From Haplosporangium gracile (lineage: Eukaryota > Mortierellomycota > Mortierellomycetes > Mortierellales > Mortierellaceae), in NCBI GenBank assembly GCA_015499985.1, contig JAAAUF010000259.1, positions 2,708 through 44,749 of the forward strand: a DNA stretch of 42,042 bases, written 5' to 3'. A program made the translations under genes and the position numbers. Positions 23,801 to 34,478 of the stretch are shown one piece after another; the stretch's first letter is position 1, and each line of letters opens with the position of its first letter. The notes below the pieces were generated by a model. The model was not told the DNA's origin and did no database searches. It saw nothing but the letters and a program-made list of their open reading frames with translations.

Positions 23801-24763
23801 ATAATGCAACTTCTGTTCATGCATGATTTTCCGCGTTAATGGCCCTTTTTTTATTCTATTTTTTTTTGTTGAAAACGACGTTCTCCCTTTTTCTTGTTTG
23901 CATTTGTCAAGAAACAGAAATTTCGCTCCTATTAGCGGCCGATAGGCGTCAATCATCGCCTTACTTGTCAACGGACGACAAGTTTACAACTCGAAACAAA
24001 AAACAATCACGAAAAAAAAGACGAAACACAGGACATGGACTCTCTCTGTCTCTCTCTCTCTCTCACACACATACACGCGCACACACGGACCTTTTTCTTT
24101 ATGCCTGTAGGTCAATGTGGTATTGATAAAAGGGGTCACAAGAAAGGGTTATTGCGTCCAAGAAGCTAAGCCAAAGTGTTACAGTTTTTTTTTTTTTTTG
24201 GTCGTGCCGTGTTGCATATTAGTAGAACAAGTAGAAGTAGTTTTCTTCGTTTTGAAAAGCCGAGTTAGTACTTGCCTTCATAAGACTCATGATAGTTCAA
24301 TTCTATCATCCGCGCCGTACTCGTCGTTCTGCATGATTCCACCGGCATGTTACCTTCCGAAACTTTTTTTTTTTGCTCTATTTCAAGGGAGGAAAGGAGG
24401 AAAGGTAGAGAGTGTGCGTCAAAGAGTGTGGGGGCCGAAGAGAGAGAGATGGATGTGTATGAGAGAGACAAAGAGAGAGAGCAGAGAGAGAACAGAGAGA
24501 GAAGAAAGAGAGTGGAATAAGGAAATAAGAACACACAAGGAGAGAATAGCATAAAGATCATGTCGAGCTTCGCAACTCTGTGCACGTTAGACATGGACAC
24601 TAACTACTGCAGAGGGCAAACGAGAAAAAGAGCAAGGGCAGACTGCACGTACATTAAAAGAATTATTTATTTAGTGATTAAGAAGGAAAGATAGGCGTTG
24701 TTTCGTGTCTAGTGGACGGGAGGAGGGAGGGGAGGGAGAGGTGGGGATCGAGAGTAGTTCGTC
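20872..24763. other. 3.9-kb non-coding, strand-biased region upstream of the STK32-type kinase
   Basis: No supported gene between the kinase start (20871) and the stop of the kelch protein (24764). Long parts are strongly asymmetric. About 21880-23320 is purine-rich on plus, hence CT-rich on the kinase strand, whereas 21220-21540 is pyrimidine-rich on plus. It also contains a (CT)n(CA)n microsatellite near 24030-24086 and several poly-T or poly-A runs. Open frames of up to 186 codons are Ser/Leu/Pro/His-rich translations of these tracts and carry no domain. It may hold a very long promoter, a long 5' leader of the kinase, or an unannotated non-coding RNA. Confidence 0.55.
24030..24086 (+). 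repeat. Composite (CT)n(CA)n microsatellite
   Basis: CT dinucleotides pass directly into CA dinucleotides with an ACACGCGCACACAC core. An almost identical arrangement is seen near 896-930. Alternating purine/pyrimidine runs with CGCG can adopt Z-DNA. Confidence 0.75.
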
Positions 24764-27700
24764 TTAATGCATCCGAGCATTCTCAATCTCGTCAATCATC
24801 TGCTCGTACTCCTTCAACCGCGAGGGGCTTCTATCGTTAAAACTGTGGGTATCGTGTGGTGGTGACTGCTGTTGCTTTTGTTGCTTCTGGTGTTGGTGTT
24901 GCTGCTGCTGTTGTTGTTGCTGGCGAAGGTGGTTCAAGTATTCCTCCTCATTATCGCCATCGCTGCTATCGTCCTCTTCTTCTCCATAGCCGTAGTACTG
25001 GTTGCTGTTGTGCATGTCCTGGCTATGTCCTCCTACTCCTGCTCCGTAGGAATAGCTCTGCTGCTGCTGCTGCTGATGGCTCTGGGAAAGTGGAGTTACA
25101 GGGCTTTGGCGTTGAGGGGGTTGTTGTTGAGGGGGTGGAGGCAAGGATGACGAGGGTGAGGCTGAAAGAGACGATGCTGCTGAAGCTGTTCCTCTTCCTC
25201 CCAATCCGCGAAGACTGGTCGCGGGCTTGGTGCTGTTCCAGGGAACCTTCAGCAACTCAAGCTCCCGTGTAATAGAATCGACAGAGTCCCTTCGAGAGTT
25301 TGTCTCTTTTTGACCCTGCTGCTGCTGCTGTCCTTTGCTGCTCATGTTGCCGTAGTGGTTGTAGCTTGCATGACCGTACTGGACATCGTCGTCGCTGTCC
25401 TCATCCGCGTGAAGCTGCTGCTGATGGTGGTGTTTCTGCTGCTGGTTCAGAACCGAGTCCTCGTAATCGTGGTCGTACGACACGTAGCCTTGATTGGCAG
25501 TGGAGGGCTTCCTCGAGGGCGAGCTGGAAGGAGCACCGACAGGGCTGCTACTGACACTGCTGTGGTTCTTGGTAACACTGCCGGCGGCCAAGCGATAGGC
25601 GCTGGTCACAGGGGAGGCAACCGAGACTGGTGTACCTTGCTGCTGCTGTTGTTGCTGTTGATTATTCAGCACGCTGGCAAGGTTGTTGGTGAGGTTGGTA
25701 GAGTTGAAGGGCGAGTTGGGATTGGAGATGTTGGTCTGCATATCCTCCAACAGCAATGCGACCTTCTTCTCAGAGTCCGAAAGCCTTGCCTCCAAAACCG
25801 AGTTGTCACCCTCCAAAACCTGGATGGTCTCCTGAGCCTTCTTCAGACGCTGCTCCAGATCCTGACGCTGTTGCTCCAACTTCCTCTGGGCTTCCTGGGA
25901 CATACCAGAGTTGTTAGCTGATGCGGCGGCGACAGCAGCAGCCTGGGCTTGGAGAGCCTGGTCGAGCTGGGTCTCGAGCTGCTCATTCATCTGCACGGCC
26001 TCCTCGAGCTCCTGTTGTTTATTATGGAGCGTCTCCTGGGCCTGGTGGATTTCGCTGACGAGGCGTTCGACATCGGCCTTGAGCTGAGCCTCTTGTTGAG
26101 AGGCCATGACCTTGATCGACTCGGCTTGATCCTGCATCGACTCGAGCTCCTCAGACATGGACTCGTTGAGACCCTCAACCTCCTCCAAGCGCTCAGTGAT
26201 CGAGATCACCTTCTGTGAGAGCTCTGCAGCGTGCATCTCAGCCTCCATCAGACGGTTTTGGCCATCGTTCGTTTGGCGAGTCAACTCCCGGCGTTCCTCG
26301 TCCCAGTGCAACTGAAGCATTTGAACACGCTCGTCATCCTGAGCCTTCTGACCCATTTGAGAGTTGGAGAAGGCAAGAGCCTTTTCGTGGCATTGGGCGT
26401 GCTCCTGCTGCAACTGGTTCAACTCTTGCTCGATCTCGTCCTTCTCCCGCATCGTGGCTGCAAGGTCGTCCTTAAGCTTGCGGAGCAACATTCCTGTCTT
26501 CTCCGAGTGCTGGATAGTCGCCTGGCGCTGAGCTTCAAATGCCTGGAGCTGCTGGGTATGGTAGTCACGCGAATCAACCAGGTCCTGCTCAAGCGACTCG
26601 ATCCTCTCCTCGGCCTCGCGCACCTTCTCCTCCAGCGTTGCAGCATACTCGCCAGTACCACGAGCGCGAGCATGGTTGACGACATCCTCGGCAATGATGC
26701 CCTTCTCCTGCATGACGTCCTTGAGTAGACCAAGCTGGAGCTCATGTGCCTCCAGTTCCTTGATCCTGCTCTCCAACTCGGCCTCGGCGCGTGTCAATTC
26801 ACTTCTGAGTTCGGACGATGCCTCTCGCTCCTGAGACAACATCTTTTGTAACGAAATAGTCTCTGCGCGGGCCTGCATCGAAGACTGCTCGAGACGAGAG
26901 AGCTCCATCATGTTCTCTGCCAACTCTGAGGCTGCCTTGGAAGCAGATTCCTGCGAAGCCGCATGCAGCCTCTTGAGCGAACCCAGCTCGTGCTCGAGCT
27001 CAGAGACTCTGGAAACGGTGCTCAGGATAGCGATACTGTCATGTTTCCTCTCTGCCGACCGTTGGTTGTTACGGGGGTTAAAGGCACCGAGACCATCTTC
27101 GACCAGTTTGCGGAGCGTGACGACCTCATCCTTGGACACCTGGCATCTTGTCTCGAGTTCCTCGACCTTGGACTGTAACCGCTCAGCCTCACCCTTGTAT
27201 CGACCAACATCACTCGAGAGCTGGAATCGCAAGCTCTCCAGCTTCTCAGCCTTGCTTGAAGCAACCTCGGACTGGGTCTCGGCACGGATAGCACGCTCAT
27301 TGGCAGCGGAGTAAGCCATCTGGGTCCGCTCAAGAGCCTTCTCATGCTGTTCTACCTGCTGCTTCAGACTGGTGACCTTCTGGAGCAATCCTGAGGATTG
27401 AGACTGGTGTCCAGAGAATCCTGCTTGGACTTCAGCAAGTTGGGCTGCATACTCCCTCGACTCGGATTCGGCCTTGGCGGCCCTGGTGTGAAGTGTAGAC
27501 AATTCAGACAGGGCACGCGTATGAGCAGACTGGGCCTGTTCGGCCAAAAGGGCAGAACTATTCGACCGTTCCTCAGCTGAGAGGCGAGAAGCTCTCTCCT
27601 GCTCTAAAATCTCCTGAACCTTGGTATACTGGGATTCGAGAGTCTCGAGTTCGTTCAGCGCACTTGTCAAACGCTTCTCCAGATCGGCAGCCCGCTCCAT

Positions 27701-30700
27701 TTCGACGCGAGCCAGCGCATCGGGGTCCTGTTGAGCATTCGACATTGACAAAAGCTTTGCCTTCAAGTACGCTGCCTCCTGCAAGGCACCAGTCCTGATC
27801 CTCTCGGCTTCCTTGATCTTGAGGGACGCAGACTGAGCCTGCGTTGCAATCGCCATCTAGTAATATGCGCGTTTTGCAATAAACACGTAATTAGCAACAT
27901 TCTTTTTATCCGCATGGCTGTCGACATGGAAAAAATACCTCGTCGTGAAAGTTTACCTTGGTGGTCTTGAGTTCCTCCTTGACACGGATCAAGGCCTTAG
28001 TAATCTTAATCTGCTGATCCTCCAACTGAGCGTTATCAAGCTGCTGCTCCAGCTCGATCATAGACATTCTCTTAGTCTGCATCGAAGCATTATCCGAAAC
28101 TGTAGGATCCTTCTTGCCTGAAGATAGTAAAGTCTCTCTGGCCAAAATGACCTCGGTCACCAACCAGTTCTCACGCTTCTTCATCTTTTCAATCTCGAGT
28201 TTCAGCTGCTCATTTTCGTCCTGGGCAGCTTCGGCACGGCTCTCGAGTGACTTGATCTTGGCCATATCCGACACGGATGTCCGTGCTGCCAAATCACCAC
28301 TACCGGCCGTCGCTGGGATGGGCGAGGATGGGGCGGGTCCGATACCCAAACCAAAAGTCGATCCACCGGATCCCCTGGTGACAAAGCGACCAGGTCCAGG
28401 AGATGAAGATCGGTTCTCGATCACTCCCGGGATAGGTGTCGATCCTCCTGGAGACAAGGTTGATGATGGAGGCTGTGGGGACTGGGGTTGGCTTGGAGGT
28501 GGCAAGATCTGTCCAGGTCTCTTCTCAGCAACAGCGGGGATGTTGATAGCTCCTGACACGGGGGGAGAAGGAGTGTTGGGCGGAGGAGGAAGGGTGCTGC
28601 GCATGAAACTGGTAGATGGTTGAGGAGGTGTCACTGGACTGATTGGTCCAATAGCAGAGTTCGCAGCGCCAGGAGGTGGGGGGATATAGCTGGGTGCACT
28701 TGTGCTGGGAGGGGGAGGGGGGATGTTGAGTGGTGCAGAGTTGATTGGTGTGATGGCCTCCATGGCGTAAGGGTTGACCTCCTCCTCGATAGGTACGTTA
28801 TCTTCTAGACCAGAAGCTGTATTCACAAACTGGTTGTTGTGGTTATTGCTGTCGTTTGGAAGAGGTCGTGCCGACATTGGAGGACTGCTAGGAGAGACGT
28901 TGATGACACGAAGAGGCGAAGGGCTGGACTCTCCTGAGGTTGGGGTCATGGGCATCTGGTGCATCGTCCTGCGATTACCATTGGGGCTGTTGAGAACATT
29001 AGCGGTTCCGATCACTGCGCCTCCATAGCCCCCCTGGAAATCGTCCTTCAAAGTTTGACGTCTGGTAGCGATGGAGAGACCCTCAGCCTGATAGTTGATG
29101 GACTGACTTCCTGCTCCTCCTCCATTCTGGAAACCGGCGCTAGCTCCGCGTGGTGGTGGTGCTCCAAAGGTAGTCAGGGGACGTTGACCGAGCTGAGGGT
29201 TCATCAACTGGCTGGTTTGCTGAGAGATGCTAAGGTTGGTTGAGGAGCCCTGACGATCAACAGGCCCGTGTCCAAAGGTTGCGGGTGAAGCGGGTCGTTG
29301 TGTGTGTCGACGGTCTGGGCGATCGGGTCTATCGGGGCGCTCTGGTGGACCTGTCGAAACTGGTGCATCTGCCAATTGCTGTCCAATCGATGGTGGTTTC
29401 TGAGATGATGCTTGACGTTGAGGGATCACTTGGGGTCCCATCTCAGGGTAGCGGATTTTGGCTAGACACGGTGGCAGTATTCAGGTAAATATACTCCAGA
29501 TCAGTGTCCTTGGTTCATTACTATCCAACACTGTGTATGGAGTCGTTAAAGTTTTCAGAACTCAATCTTGGGCTTACATAATTCGAGGACATGGATCAAG
29601 GCGGAGTCTTCCTGCCTGGTGTGCTCCGATTCTCCTCCAAGGACAAAGATTCTGTCCTTGATAGCGCACATGGTATGACCACTGCGAGGGCTAGCCACAG
29701 GTCCCACGTTCTGGAACAAGTACCACCGACGCTCTATCAAATTAGAAAGTGAACGAGAAATATATTGCATCAGCGTTAATAAATCAAAATGACATACATT
29801 CGCTTCACTTAAAGAATCGCATTTGCTAAAAGTTTTTACCATGAATCTTGAAAGCATAGGCATCGTTCAGCTCGGTGCCATCAGGGCTGTTTCCGCCAAA
29901 GATGTACATTGTTCCATCAGTGACTGTACAGGCATGTCCGTGACGTCCAGTGGGCAAATATCCAGATGCCGGGATTGGGGTCCATGTGAGAGCGCGAGGG
30001 TCGAAACACCAGATGTCGTTATAGAAGTAGTCTGCATCTGCTCCTCCAAAAATGTAAATCTTGCCGTCGTGAACACCCGCGCAATGGCCCGAGCGACCTG
30101 GGGGTGATTCTGTTTGAGGCTCCAGCTTCTCCCACCTTGGGCTCTGAGTGACTATATAGTTGAAAGATGCAATTCGTGGGCGTAAGTAAAAGCATCGAGC
30201 CCTCCTTGGCAAAAGACTGCAAGTGTCGCAAAATACAGGAAATTATTAAAGGCCCTATTATAGATTTTTGTCTCTTACTGGTCTTCATGTCAAAAGCTGC
30301 AATGTCGTCAAGGTAAAAGTTGTCGACCTGACCTCCAAAGATATACATTGTCGTTCCGACGCTGCATCCAGAGTGAGAGTGGCGAGGGTTTGGCAGGGGT
30401 CCTTGGAGGGGTGGCCTGTTCCACTCCTTCCTCGCTGTGTGCAAAACGTGCAAGGTATCGTCGCACTGACCAGACATGGAGTCCCAACCACCAAAATCTA
30501 ATTTATAGGAAGCAAAGGGAGGAGCGAGTTAGCGCAGCACGATATTTACAACACGGACAGTACCTGGGGTTTAGTTTTTTCAATGGCTCACATGCAAAAA
30601 AAAAAAAAGACAACATGCCAGAAGTGCTTACAGAGGATATATTGGCCGATGCTGACGGCAGAATGTCCACTTTTGGGCATCGGTGCATCGGCACCAGCAG

Positions 30701-31885
30701 CAGCTACAGCCTGGCATTGCAAAGAAACTAAAAAGTGAGTCATTCAAACATGGAGGGTTACCGAGGTGGCGTTAGTGGGCATGTTTTTTTATTATTTTTA
30801 TCACCGCGTGAGGTGTTGACACTGTTCATCCTTCCTCTCCCTCCTCGTGTCACCATCCATTTCACATTCATTTCACTCGTTTCGCGCTTTTCCCATCTGG
30901 AGCAGCGTCTAAAAAAGCAAGCCTAACGGCGCTCACAGAGTGGTCCACTCCTTTTTGGACGCTGAGCCCTCTTTTTTGCTCATAAGTCTCTCGGGGTTTT
31001 CACCTGTCTTCAACACTTTGTTGACAGCAAAGAGAGCTCACTGGAACGCTAAAAAAAAGAGAAAATTAAATGCAAACAAGCACAAAGAAAAAAAACACAC
31101 ACACACAAAGAAAAGTAGTGGAAACCGCAAGATCGTTCGAAGAATAGCGTAGGAGAGCTCTATAGGACTCTTTGTTCGTACAGTGTTTCTTTGTAATAAA
31201 AATCTTCTCTTTTGTACAATACACCCATACTAAGAGAACATCACTCCTCCTCTTCCTCTCTCAAACAACACGTGCTCGATTCTGTCTCTATCTATCACTA
31301 ACATCTTTCAAAAAACCTTGGGAGTTCCCTTCACTTACCAGAATCAATAACAAAGAGATCTCCTTTTGGAATGCCACGTTGAGCTCCTCCGTACAAAAAA
31401 ATATCGTTGCCGTTGGCGATAATAGAGCTGGTGTGTTGGAATCTTGGGAAAGGATTTGTGCCGAGGATCCGACGCTGGGCCCAGAACAGTTGTGGGGTCG
31501 CCAAGAGTCCTGAAGCCGCCGCCGTCGAGCCTGGGGGTCCGCCAGCACTACTACCAAAGCCAGGGTTCTGAGGCTGCATAGGTGAAGGGGGTCCGCTCAT
31601 GGGTGACTGGGGGGTAGGATGACCACCGTTCTGGTGGAGAGGGAACGAGGGGCTCATGGGACTCCTTGGACCGTTGTTGGAATACGAGTCAGAGGCATAA
31701 CCGCTGTTGTAACCGCCGTTTGCGCCTCCGTTGGAGGAGGGCATGCCATTCTGGAGACTGCTACTGCTGTTAGAGATGCCGTTGAGTCCGTTTGGAGAAG
31801 GTGGTGGGCGTTGCTTGGCAGGCTGTGTGTTGTGATTGGCGGAGGATATCTCCTTATCCTCTTTTTTCTTTGTGAAGAGACCCAT
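24764..31885 (-). CDS. Tea1/Kel1-like kelch-repeat and coiled-coil cell-polarity protein
   Basis: Exons join(31885..31339, 30727..30632, 30497..30279, 30151..29840, 29733..29578, 29461..27957, 27856..24764): 5928 nt, 1975 aa, all GT-AG introns with consistent phases. The N-terminus (1-135) is Pro/Ser/Gly/Asn-rich. A kelch propeller follows at about 137-445, with blades marked by R-x-x-H/S-G-H pairs and double glycines: FQHTSSIIANGNDIFLYGGA, PKSGHSAV, PRHSHSGCSVGTTMYIFGG, PPGRSGHCAGV, TGRHGHACTV, SPRSGHTM. Next is a Pro-rich linker (PPPPP runs) at about 450-840, then a continuous heptad-rich coiled coil at about 843-1640, and a Gln/Ser/Pro-rich tail with poly-Gln. The order kelch, linker, long coiled coil matches Tea1/Kel1-type cell-end markers, which organise microtubule-dependent polarity and actin cables at hyphal tips. 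Kelch plus coiled coil alone is not unique, so orthology to Tea1 itself is likely, not proven. Confidence 0.87.
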
Positions 31886-32056
31886 GTTAAGGATGATCCT
31901 TTATAAATATGCGTGAAAGGGTGAGAGGTATGGTTGTTGAGAAGTAGAACGAAGTAGCTTTGTACGAAGGGGAAAAGTGTGGGAAGGGTGGGTGAGACTG
32001 GAATGAGCCCGAAAAGAAGTGAAGGTCGGGATGACTAAAAAATAAAATAAAAAAAA

Positions 32057-32083
32057 GGGAATGGGTATGGGTATGGGTATGGG
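32057..32083 (+). repeat. Canonical G-quadruplex motif (five GGG runs, 3-nt loops)
   Basis: GGG runs at 32057, 32063, 32069, 32075 and 32081, separated by AAT or TAT, meeting the G3N(1-7) x4 rule with a spare run. It lies 172-198 bp upstream of the kelch-protein ATG, on the strand opposite its mRNA, in the promoter or 5' leader. Confidence 0.75.
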
Positions 32084-32544
32084 CGAGAGTGAATGTGAAA
32101 GGTAAGGAAGGGACGTTCAATAGTGTGTGAACGCAGTAAGGAGGAAGTGCATGCCTCGTGGGCTGAGGATGAGAAGAAGAGAGGAAGGTGGTGGATGCAG
32201 GAAGGCTAAAGGAAGGAAGGAGTGGGAAAAGGTAAAAAGGGGAAAGAAGAAGGAGAAGGAGAAGATGTTCAACGAGTGAGCAAGGTAAAGAGGGATGAAA
32301 GATGATGATGACCACTGAATGGGCCTTCACTCGCTCTCTGTTTCCTTGGCACAAAGGAAAGCTAGTTGTTGTACCTGAATAAACGAAAAGCTAAACAGTT
32401 TATCACACGCAACGGTCATTGGTCCAATTTCAAGAAGAAACTGTCCAGGCGAGATCAAATTTTGCTAATTAACTCATCTCTCTTTGTCGTTCGCTGTTCA
32501 GGCTAGGCCTGCTTATGCTTAACCCACTCTCACAATTCCCGCTT

Positions 32545-32579
32545 ACCCTACCTCCCTGCCTCCCTACCTCCCTACCTCC
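32545..32579 (+). repeat. 8-bp tandem repeat, CCTCCCTA type
   Basis: About four direct copies of CTACCTCC or a variant in which one copy reads CTGCCTCC. C-rich on plus. It is intergenic between the kelch and Dsk2-like genes; no role is assigned. Confidence 0.65.
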
Positions 32580-32621
32580 GCGTTTTCTTTCTCTCTATGT
32601 ACTCGCCACACTCCTCTTCTC

Positions 32622-32649
32622 CACACACACACACACACACACGCACACA
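32622..32649 (+). repeat. CA microsatellite
   Basis: About 14 CA/AC dinucleotides with one G interruption, in the 3' flank of the Dsk2-like gene. Confidence 0.8.
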
Positions 32650-32761
32650 ATCAACACCACAAACACGGAGTAGGGCACAGAGAAATAAGCACAAAGAAAC
32701 AACAACGCCGTTACATTATCATGATCATTTTCATCACTTTATTTTATTTTTGCCGCCAAAT

Positions 32762-33964
32762 TTAAACCCCTGAACACAGAATCTCAATGGCGCTGTTAAC
32801 ATCCCCCTCGGTGACCTGAAGTGCTCTCATGTTCTTGGTTGGATCCCAGAATCCCATTTCGCTCAACTGCTGCAGCTGCACCTGGAACCGCTTCTCCGGC
32901 GCATTCGCTGCAATCAACGACGACGGCAACCGCATCCCTGCCATTCCATGTGGTATCATCATTGGCGATGTTGCTGTTGTAGGTGGTGATGTCGCCGTAG
33001 TGGCACTAAAGGGATTGGTCGAGTGCGCGCCTACATTGTCACTACTGCTGTTGGTGCTGTTCGCCGTCGTCGTAGTTGTTGGAGGTTGCATTGCCATCGC
33101 CATCGGCGGCGTCCCCATCTGAACAACCTGACGCAACGCGTCTGGGCTAGAGACCATCTGTCGGAACTGGGGTGACTGCAGGATAAGTCGCATGTCGGGA
33201 CCCAGCATGGTCTGCAACACCGGATTGGTCGCCACCATTGATTCAAGGATCTGAGGGTTCTGCAACATCGACGACATGAACTGTGCAAACGTGGGGTCCT
33301 GCATCATCTGGCCCATCATATCTGCCGCCTCCATTCCCTGGCCTCTTTGTCCATTATCGACTCCGAACCCGAATCCTGAGTGTGCCCTGTTCGAATGTGC
33401 TGCAAGGATATGTGGTGTTGCTGTTGAATTAAATCTAGTCGGAGAACTGAACGCGCCTAATAATGGAAAATAAACAAAAAAAAATTGTTTAAATGATTTT
33501 GACATGAATCCGATGATCGCCTCTTCAAGATACTGATTGTGTGATTTCTTCTTCTTACTTGCTGATGGTTGCCGAATAGGTGGGATAGCATAAGGGGCTG
33601 CTGCAGACAACGTAGGAGAGTTGAAGGGTATTGATGTCTGCGCGCCTACAGCTGCGCTTGTCGTCGTCATAGTTGCTGGCAATGGACTCCGGACCATATG
33701 CACAACATTCCCATGAACCAGTTTACAGTCCTCAATAGAATGGGTATCTTTGAGGACTCTTCCCGAGTAGACGAGTCGTATCCTGACAGAAGTAGTGTTT
33801 AAGGCCAATGCGACTCGCTCCTTAAGGTGGAGGACAGTGTCTATGGGGGAGAGGGTGATAGGGTAAATGTTGTCTTTTGATGCTCGGACGTTGAGTGTTA
33901 TGAGCTGTGAGGTTGAAGAGGGTGAGGAGGTGGGGGAAGGGGAAAGGGAAGGGGAGGAGGTCAT
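32762..33964 (-). CDS. DSK2: Ubiquilin/Dsk2-like UBL-UBA shuttle protein
   Basis: Adaptor that carries ubiquitylated proteins to the proteasome. Exons join(33964..33559, 33456..32762): 1101 nt, 366 aa, close to yeast Dsk2 (373). The intron is GTAAGAAG to TTAG, phase 1. An N-terminal ubiquitin-like domain at about 21-92 includes LKERVALALN and the hallmark RLVYSGRVLKD, with no terminal diglycine, as expected of a non-conjugated UBL. The middle is Ser/Thr-rich, then a Met/Gln-rich STI1-type segment (MMGQMMQDPTFAQFMSSML, then LGPDMRLILQSPQFRQMV). The C-terminal UBA domain at about 322-366 has QLSEMGFWD, equivalent to the ubiquitin-binding MGF loop. I chose the ATG at 33964; the open frame continues upstream, but that part is hydrophobic translation of a T-rich leader. 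Only one STI1 region is obvious, as in fungal Dsk2. Confidence 0.93.
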   Translation of the reverse strand: MTSSPSLSPSPTSSPSSTSQLITLNVRASKDNIYPITLSPIDTVLHLKERVALALNTTSVRIRLVYSGRVLKDTHSIEDCKLVHGNVVHMVRSPLPATMTTTSAAVGAQTSIPFNSPTLSAAAPYAIPPIRQPSASKKKKSHNQYLEEAIIGFMSKSFKQFFFVYFPLLGAFSSPTRFNSTATPHILAAHSNRAHSGFGFGVDNGQRGQGMEAADMMGQMMQDPTFAQFMSSMLQNPQILESMVATNPVLQTMLGPDMRLILQSPQFRQMVSSPDALRQVVQMGTPPMAMAMQPPTTTTTANSTNSSSDNVGAHSTNPFSATTATSPPTTATSPMMIPHGMAGMRLPSSLIAANAPEKRFQVQLQQLSEMGFWDPTKNMRALQVTEGDVNSAIEILCSGV

Positions 33965-34478
33965 TTTTGAAGAGTGGAGATCAAGAGTAGAGAGGGGTGT
34001 GTGAAGAATGGTTGATTGAAAAGAAAACACAAGATGGAGGAAGGGAAAAAAAGAGAGTGAAAGAAAGAGAAAAAGAGCAAACAAAAAAAGGCGACAAGCT
34101 GCACAAATCAACCAGGAAGAAAAGCAAGAGACAAACAAAAAAAAAAAAGTCCACACGCACAAGCGGAGGGTCAAAAAAAAAGAGAGTTGTGTTGTGTTCA
34201 TCTTTCACGATCACTTTTTTGTTTTTCCCCGTCCGTCCGATCGCTGTCCAGGTGGGCGAAGTGGGCGTGTATGTAACACAGGATATGCACATCTTTTTGC
34301 CAGGACCACTCCGTGCTGACGAGTCCTCCGTTTAATTCGATCGAGAAAACGCAATCTGTGTACGCGTTCTTTGTTTCTGTGTTTTAAACCTTGTAAGTTG
34401 TAACATGCCATTTTTCTTTAAACAATAAAAAATCTATGCAACCCCACTTCTACTCTCTAGTATTTCTCCCTTAGAATC
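33965..34478. promoter_or_regulatory. Dsk2-like upstream region and 3' flank of the membrane SpeE-like gene
   Basis: About 514 bp. It is A/purine-rich on plus immediately upstream of the ATG (33985-34185), giving a T/C-rich leader on the gene strand. Beyond is ordinary sequence and, near 34424-34430, an AATAAAAAA run on plus. No gene was seen. Confidence 0.45.

Larger units (their letters stand above)
31886..32761. promoter_or_regulatory. Kelch-gene promoter and Dsk2-like 3' flank
   Basis: About 876 bp between the kelch gene start (minus) and the Dsk2-like stop (minus). It holds a five-run G3 tract at 32057-32083, a purine-rich block at about 32160-32300 (pyrimidine-rich on the transcribed gene strand), an 8-bp CCTCCCTA-type repeat at 32545-32579 and a CA microsatellite at 32622-32649. 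No gene was recognised. Confidence 0.5.

Noticed and set aside
33965..34201. N-terminal extension of the Dsk2-like frame
   Set aside because: Phe/Leu/Ser-rich translation of a T-rich leader. The ubiquitin-like domain follows closely after the ATG at 33964, as in Dsk2.
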